A DNA stretch of 64,000 bases, from contig JBAMDO010000027.1 in the NCBI GenBank assembly GCA_037074765.1, forward strand, positions 248,001 to 312,000, written 5' to 3'. The translations under genes were made by a program, and so were the position numbers. The first letter of the stretch is position 1. Every line of letters starts with the position of its first letter. Below are positions 60,001 to 64,000 of the stretch, one piece after another. Origin of the DNA: Mansonella perstans. Its lineage: Eukaryota > Nematoda > Chromadorea > Rhabditida > Onchocercidae. The notes below the pieces were generated by a model. The model saw nothing but the letters and a program-made list of their open reading frames with translations. It did no database searches and had not been told where the DNA came from.

Positions 60001-63000
60001 GGATGGAATGAAAAATTGTCCTTGTGGACATTCATAAATTGTTTTCCAACCAGCATTACAAAGGACAACTTTATCCAAACAATCCAACGAGTATAAGCCA
60101 TCATTCAATTTATCACATCTGATTGAATCTATAAAATTTAGTTACATTTGCAACTGCATTTGCATGTAAAGTAGAAAAAAGTTCCCGAATTCAAATTTAT
60201 TACGACAAACCTATTCGACTACCAAATACTTCTGGTACACAGAAGCGATTTCCACTCGATTCTTCTCTAATCCGTGATTCTATTCTTTCTTGTGGCTCAT
60301 ACACTTGCGGTTTATAGGCTTGTGGTTTGTAGACTTGTGACTTATAGGCTAAAATATATTTCCAACAACAAGACAAAAGTATTGCCACTATGACAATTGT
60401 TTCCAATTCTTGATTTTGAAAATATTCATCTGTAATGGGAACAGTTCGCATCTCCCTATTTGGATAATTATTAAAGAACGCTTAGGATAAATGTCATCAA
60501 GCCATTAATCGATAGTGCACATTTTAATCGGTATTAATTGATCAGAATGATTTTCCAAAAGTTTCCAAGAATTCTCATTTCCTTCAGTAATTGCTTTTAA
60601 GATTGTAGTTTAGAGGAGAAAAACCGAAAATCCTAAACGTACCTGATATTCGATCAGTCACTGCACTATCACTAACTTCATTAGCACATTGCATTATAGC
60701 ATATTTACAATGGTTTTTATCGTCAACGGAAACTGAATTTCAAAGAGGTATCAAAATACATTAAAAAAATTCCCTAGCGTAACCGTAAATATTTCATGTA
60801 ATGCAATTAAATTTTTTCCATATATTAAAGTTAAAAATTTCATTAGGAAAATCGCATAACGGTCTGCTGAAATTACCTGGCATTCCATTCCATGTATTGA
60901 AGCAATGTTCCCGAAGATATTTACAAATTTGTCCAGCTGCATCAAAAAATTAACCTTACAGATTAAGCAAATACACAAAATATCTTAGCCTGGTCTCTGT
61001 GTAATCTTCTCAATCAATTCATTTCAATCTAAGATAAGATCTCGAATCAGTCACGGAATTTACACTTTACTTTCTTGCTAATGATTAATAGTACATATAG
61101 AGTGCATGATCATAATTTTCGTAGATTCGTAAGAATGTTATAGCAACGATCCAGACTAATAAGTATAGAACAGATAAATGTTATAGCAACGATTTAGATC
61201 AATGAGAATAGAATAGATAAAATTTACAGTCTTATGAATAAATTTCCGCTTTATAAACTTCGGTTTTTTAAAAATAACTCTTGCAGCTTGCTAACTTTTA
61301 ACATAGGGTGAAAAACATTCATTGCTTACCTAAGTTATTAGAATTCGGTTGTGATAAAACAGGATCAGAAACTGACGGTATGTTCACAGTGCGCTCGTGC
61401 TTCATCCATTCTGTTAGAAAAATTTTTTTTAGTGAAACTTCATGAAAAATCTGTTAAAAAACTCTGAAATTAAAAAAAAAAAATACTGACCTTTATGGCT
61501 GCTTACTCTATACGATGTTAACATCTGGTACAACAACAATGCGCATTGGTCATAAGACACGCACCGACGTAAAATATTTGAAAATACCGTGGAATTTGGA
61601 CATTTTTTGCGCATTTCGATACCATCGGTGCATGATATATAATCCGGAACACAACCAGACGAATAGTCTCCACCTAAGTCATAACAGGGTGACGCTGCAA
61701 TAAAAAACACATTTTTTTTCCTGGTGATCATACAAAGAGAACTAAAGATAAGCGCAAAAAAAAAAAAAAAAAAAACTTAAAACTTCTACTTTACTAATTC
61801 GATGGTCAACTAGAAAGATACAGTTTGTTTAATAAATCATTACCTGGTTCAATTAATTCTGCATCTTCATTAGCAGCATTGCCTACAGTATTGAATTTTT
61901 CGTGTAATAATATCTTCTCTGGATTACATGCTGCTTTTGGGATACAAGCAACAATAGTTCCATCAAACACCATGCTCTCTGGACATTGTTTCATTATTCC
62001 GTTCTAAAAAAATCTTAATTATTCTTCAGCATAAAACAAATAATGGAAAATATGAACTTATTCTAAAATTTGAAAAAAAATTTCAAAATTTTTTCTAAAA
62101 TGAAAAAAAAATTTCTCACAAATTAACCTGTTTGCGACATTGCAAATAGTTGCTCACGCAAGAATCCAACTCATAAATGTCATCGTTTCGTCCTGCACAA
62201 AGAGATGTAATCGTAGAAGATATAAATAATTCCGTCGCATGCTGTCCACCCAATGAAACGCCGTCTCCAGATGTTGTTGAATTATGTCGACATTCTGCCA
62301 TGTTTTCTGGGTATTCACATCTATTTGTTGTCGCGTCAAACACAAGTTTTTGGGGACAAAACATTGACACTTTCTTCTTATTCTAAAATTGTTGATTTTA
62401 TGAAATTTAAATTGAATCAAAAAATCTTCAAATCTATACAACAAAGATCAACGCATGAAAAAACTTACAGCGCATGAGAAGAAATTCCTTGAACATGGCC
62501 CGGCTACATAATTCCCATCAGGGAGACCCTCACAAAATTTACCACCATCTTTCACGAACAAGCTACGTAATTTATTCAATGGTTCTGATGATAATGGAGC
62601 TGTCGAAGTTTCAGTTTGAGATAGTTTTGATGACAATGGAGTTGCCGAAGTTTCAGTTTGAGCACAAGATTGAACTGCAGCGGATTTTCCGCATCGATGA
62701 AATTTACTGTCATAAACCATTCCATCAGGACATATAAACAGATACGTCTTGCCCTTTGCACAGATGTAAAAGTTTTTCGAACAATTATATGAAGATATTC
62801 CATCTGATCGACCAGCGCAGTAAACATCTATGATTAATAACGGCACTAATTAATAGCTATCCGTTAAGATAATACAGCTTGAACAAATTGTTCTAGCAAA
62901 ATTCAGTTCACATTGAATTTAGTCAAAAATTATTGAATTTGTGCTAAAATTTCACCAAGCTTATTTTTAGTCAACTGATTGACTTTTCCGCATGCGGCAA

Positions 63001-64000
63001 CGTCAGATCGCAAGGCACATCGCAAATTGTCTAAATCAAAAACCATTGGTTCAGGACAATTGGCTAAGTCAATAACGCCATCTCGACATAAAATATAATC
63101 GTTCAAGCAAGGACCCAATTGATAGACGCCACTTGAAAGATTAGTACAACTTTGCATCAGTGGCGCAGCAGGGTTGAATAATGTTAGATGTATCGCTTCA
63201 CTTGGCATACCACTGCAACAATACTTAGCTACAATAACAACTGTGCAAAATGTAAGCTGAAAGATGGCAATATATCAAGACTATCTTAAACCCCAAACTT
63301 GCATGCTTCGACATTATTCGGCATATCACAGATACCACTGCGTTGATTAAAAGCGAGATTCTGCGGACAATCCATTTTCAACATTTTGCCATTTGCGCAG
63401 CCATAGTAGTTTGTACTGCAACCATCAGCATAAAAGCCATCACTTAAGTTTTCACATTTCGAAGTACCATCTTAAAAAAAACAAACAAAATTATTTCTTA
63501 ATGGTGATTACAACTAGCAATAAGTAACGATATGAAATAGCCTGCAAATGTTCCTGCCAAATGGTGGAGAATTTGTTATCCCATGATACCTTTTACGGGT
63601 GGTATATGTATCGGTTTCTGGATTTTATCTGATGTCTTGTTGTATTGCAGACAGTCTGGCATATTTTCCCTGAAAAAAATAAAATTCAACAAATAAAGAT
63701 GGAATAAATTTCAATATTGTACAAACTAGCAGGTAAAATGCTACCTGAAATCGCATACGTTTAAAGAGGGATTAAAGACCAAATCGAATGAGCATTTTCC
63801 AAAAAATGTTGCACCATGCCAACATTGATAATATCTGGGACCACATGATGATAGGCCATAAATGCCATTATCCCGACTTGAGCATCCGGAGATTAAATTC
63901 GAAACAGTTCCCTTCCTCAAAAAAAAAAGGAAGGAAATATTATGTCATTTTTGTAACTGAAATCTGAAAATCTAAACATTAGCTAACTTACTCATTAACA
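54064..64000 (-). CDS. cbd-1: giant multi-CBM14 (peritrophin-A) chitin-binding protein, 3' part
   Basis: Thirty-four complete exons plus one entering from beyond 64000 form one phase-continuous frame of about 1,890 residues ending in TGA at 54064. From right to left: 63992-64000 (partial), 63745-63915, 63590-63669, 63299-63470, 62956-63212, 62469-62827, 62128-62382, 61844-62003, 61491-61694, 61330-61410, 60877-60936, 60643-60732, 60211-60348, 59877-60128, 59608-59798, 59285-59548, 59084-59194, 58893-59019, 58566-58756, 58392-58444, 58229-58308, 58004-58188, 57832-57930, 57616-57739, 57117-57326, 56738-56925, 56508-56631, 56161-56286, 55885-56079, 55555-55770, 55303-55469, 54912-55100, 54634-54837, 54372-54501, 54064-54272. 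I count 20 CBM14 modules with the C-x-DG-Y-x-C-x-Y-x-C-x-C-x-LVFD-x-C-x-C plan; seven lie before and thirteen after a non-module linker with VYKPQAYKPQVYEPQ repeats. Secreted chitin binding is expected; in C. elegans CBD-1 anchors the eggshell vitelline layer. Orthology is inferred, and signal peptide and N-terminus are out of view. Confidence 0.88.

Overview
The window looks like nuclear DNA of a parasitic nematode, most likely a clade III (filarial-type) worm. It is strongly AT-rich, genes are split by many small introns with nematode-style TTTTCAG acceptors, and the recognisable genes are animal and nematode families. I see no bacterial operons, CRISPR array, phage genes or convincing tRNA/rRNA gene. 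The species cannot be fixed from sequence alone.

Layout. 1-12,600 is almost gene-free: one exon of a Shisa-like cysteine-rich membrane protein (minus, 1071-1417), one isolated coding-like exon (2742-2906), a GC-rich block set between CA/ACAT microsatellites (3.7-4.4 kb), and a roughly 690-bp TTCA tetranucleotide array (5.75-6.43 kb). From 12.6 to 17.4 kb lie three small unidentified genes that I assembled from phase-compatible exons: 90 aa (+), 110 aa with one membrane helix (-), and 74 aa (+). At about 17.6-19.3 kb is a decayed nuclear copy of mitochondrial DNA (NUMT) with cox2 and probable cox3 pieces. 21.9-26.4 kb holds a 10-exon SLC17-type MFS transporter (+) whose second intron carries a foldback/MITE-like element. 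27.8-31.0 kb holds TAF12, the TFIID/SAGA histone-fold subunit (+, 7 exons). 35.4-44.8 kb holds hpk-1, a homeodomain-interacting protein kinase (-, 15 exons, 904 aa), with small candidate ORFs inside one intron and a GC-rich, CpG-bearing 5' flank. 51.3-53.0 kb holds a START-domain lipid-transfer protein (+, 5 exons, 232 aa). From 54.1 kb to the right edge runs the 3' part of a very large multi-peritrophin-A (CBM14) chitin-binding protein (-, 34 complete exons plus one partial, about 1,890 residues in view, 20 CBM14-like modules), which resembles the eggshell protein CBD-1 of C. elegans.

The genes do not form one pathway. They are ordinary nuclear neighbours: transcription/chromatin (taf-12, hpk-1), transport (SLC17), lipid transfer (START) and extracellular chitin matrix (cbd-1-like). 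The most unusual items are the 20-module chitin-binding protein, the frameshifted NUMT, the foldback element, an apparent GC-AG intron in the hpk-1 kinase domain, a perfect 41-bp duplication over a START-gene splice acceptor, and the unidentified small genes. Exon boundaries were read by eye from splice signals and reading-frame continuity. No transcript data were available.
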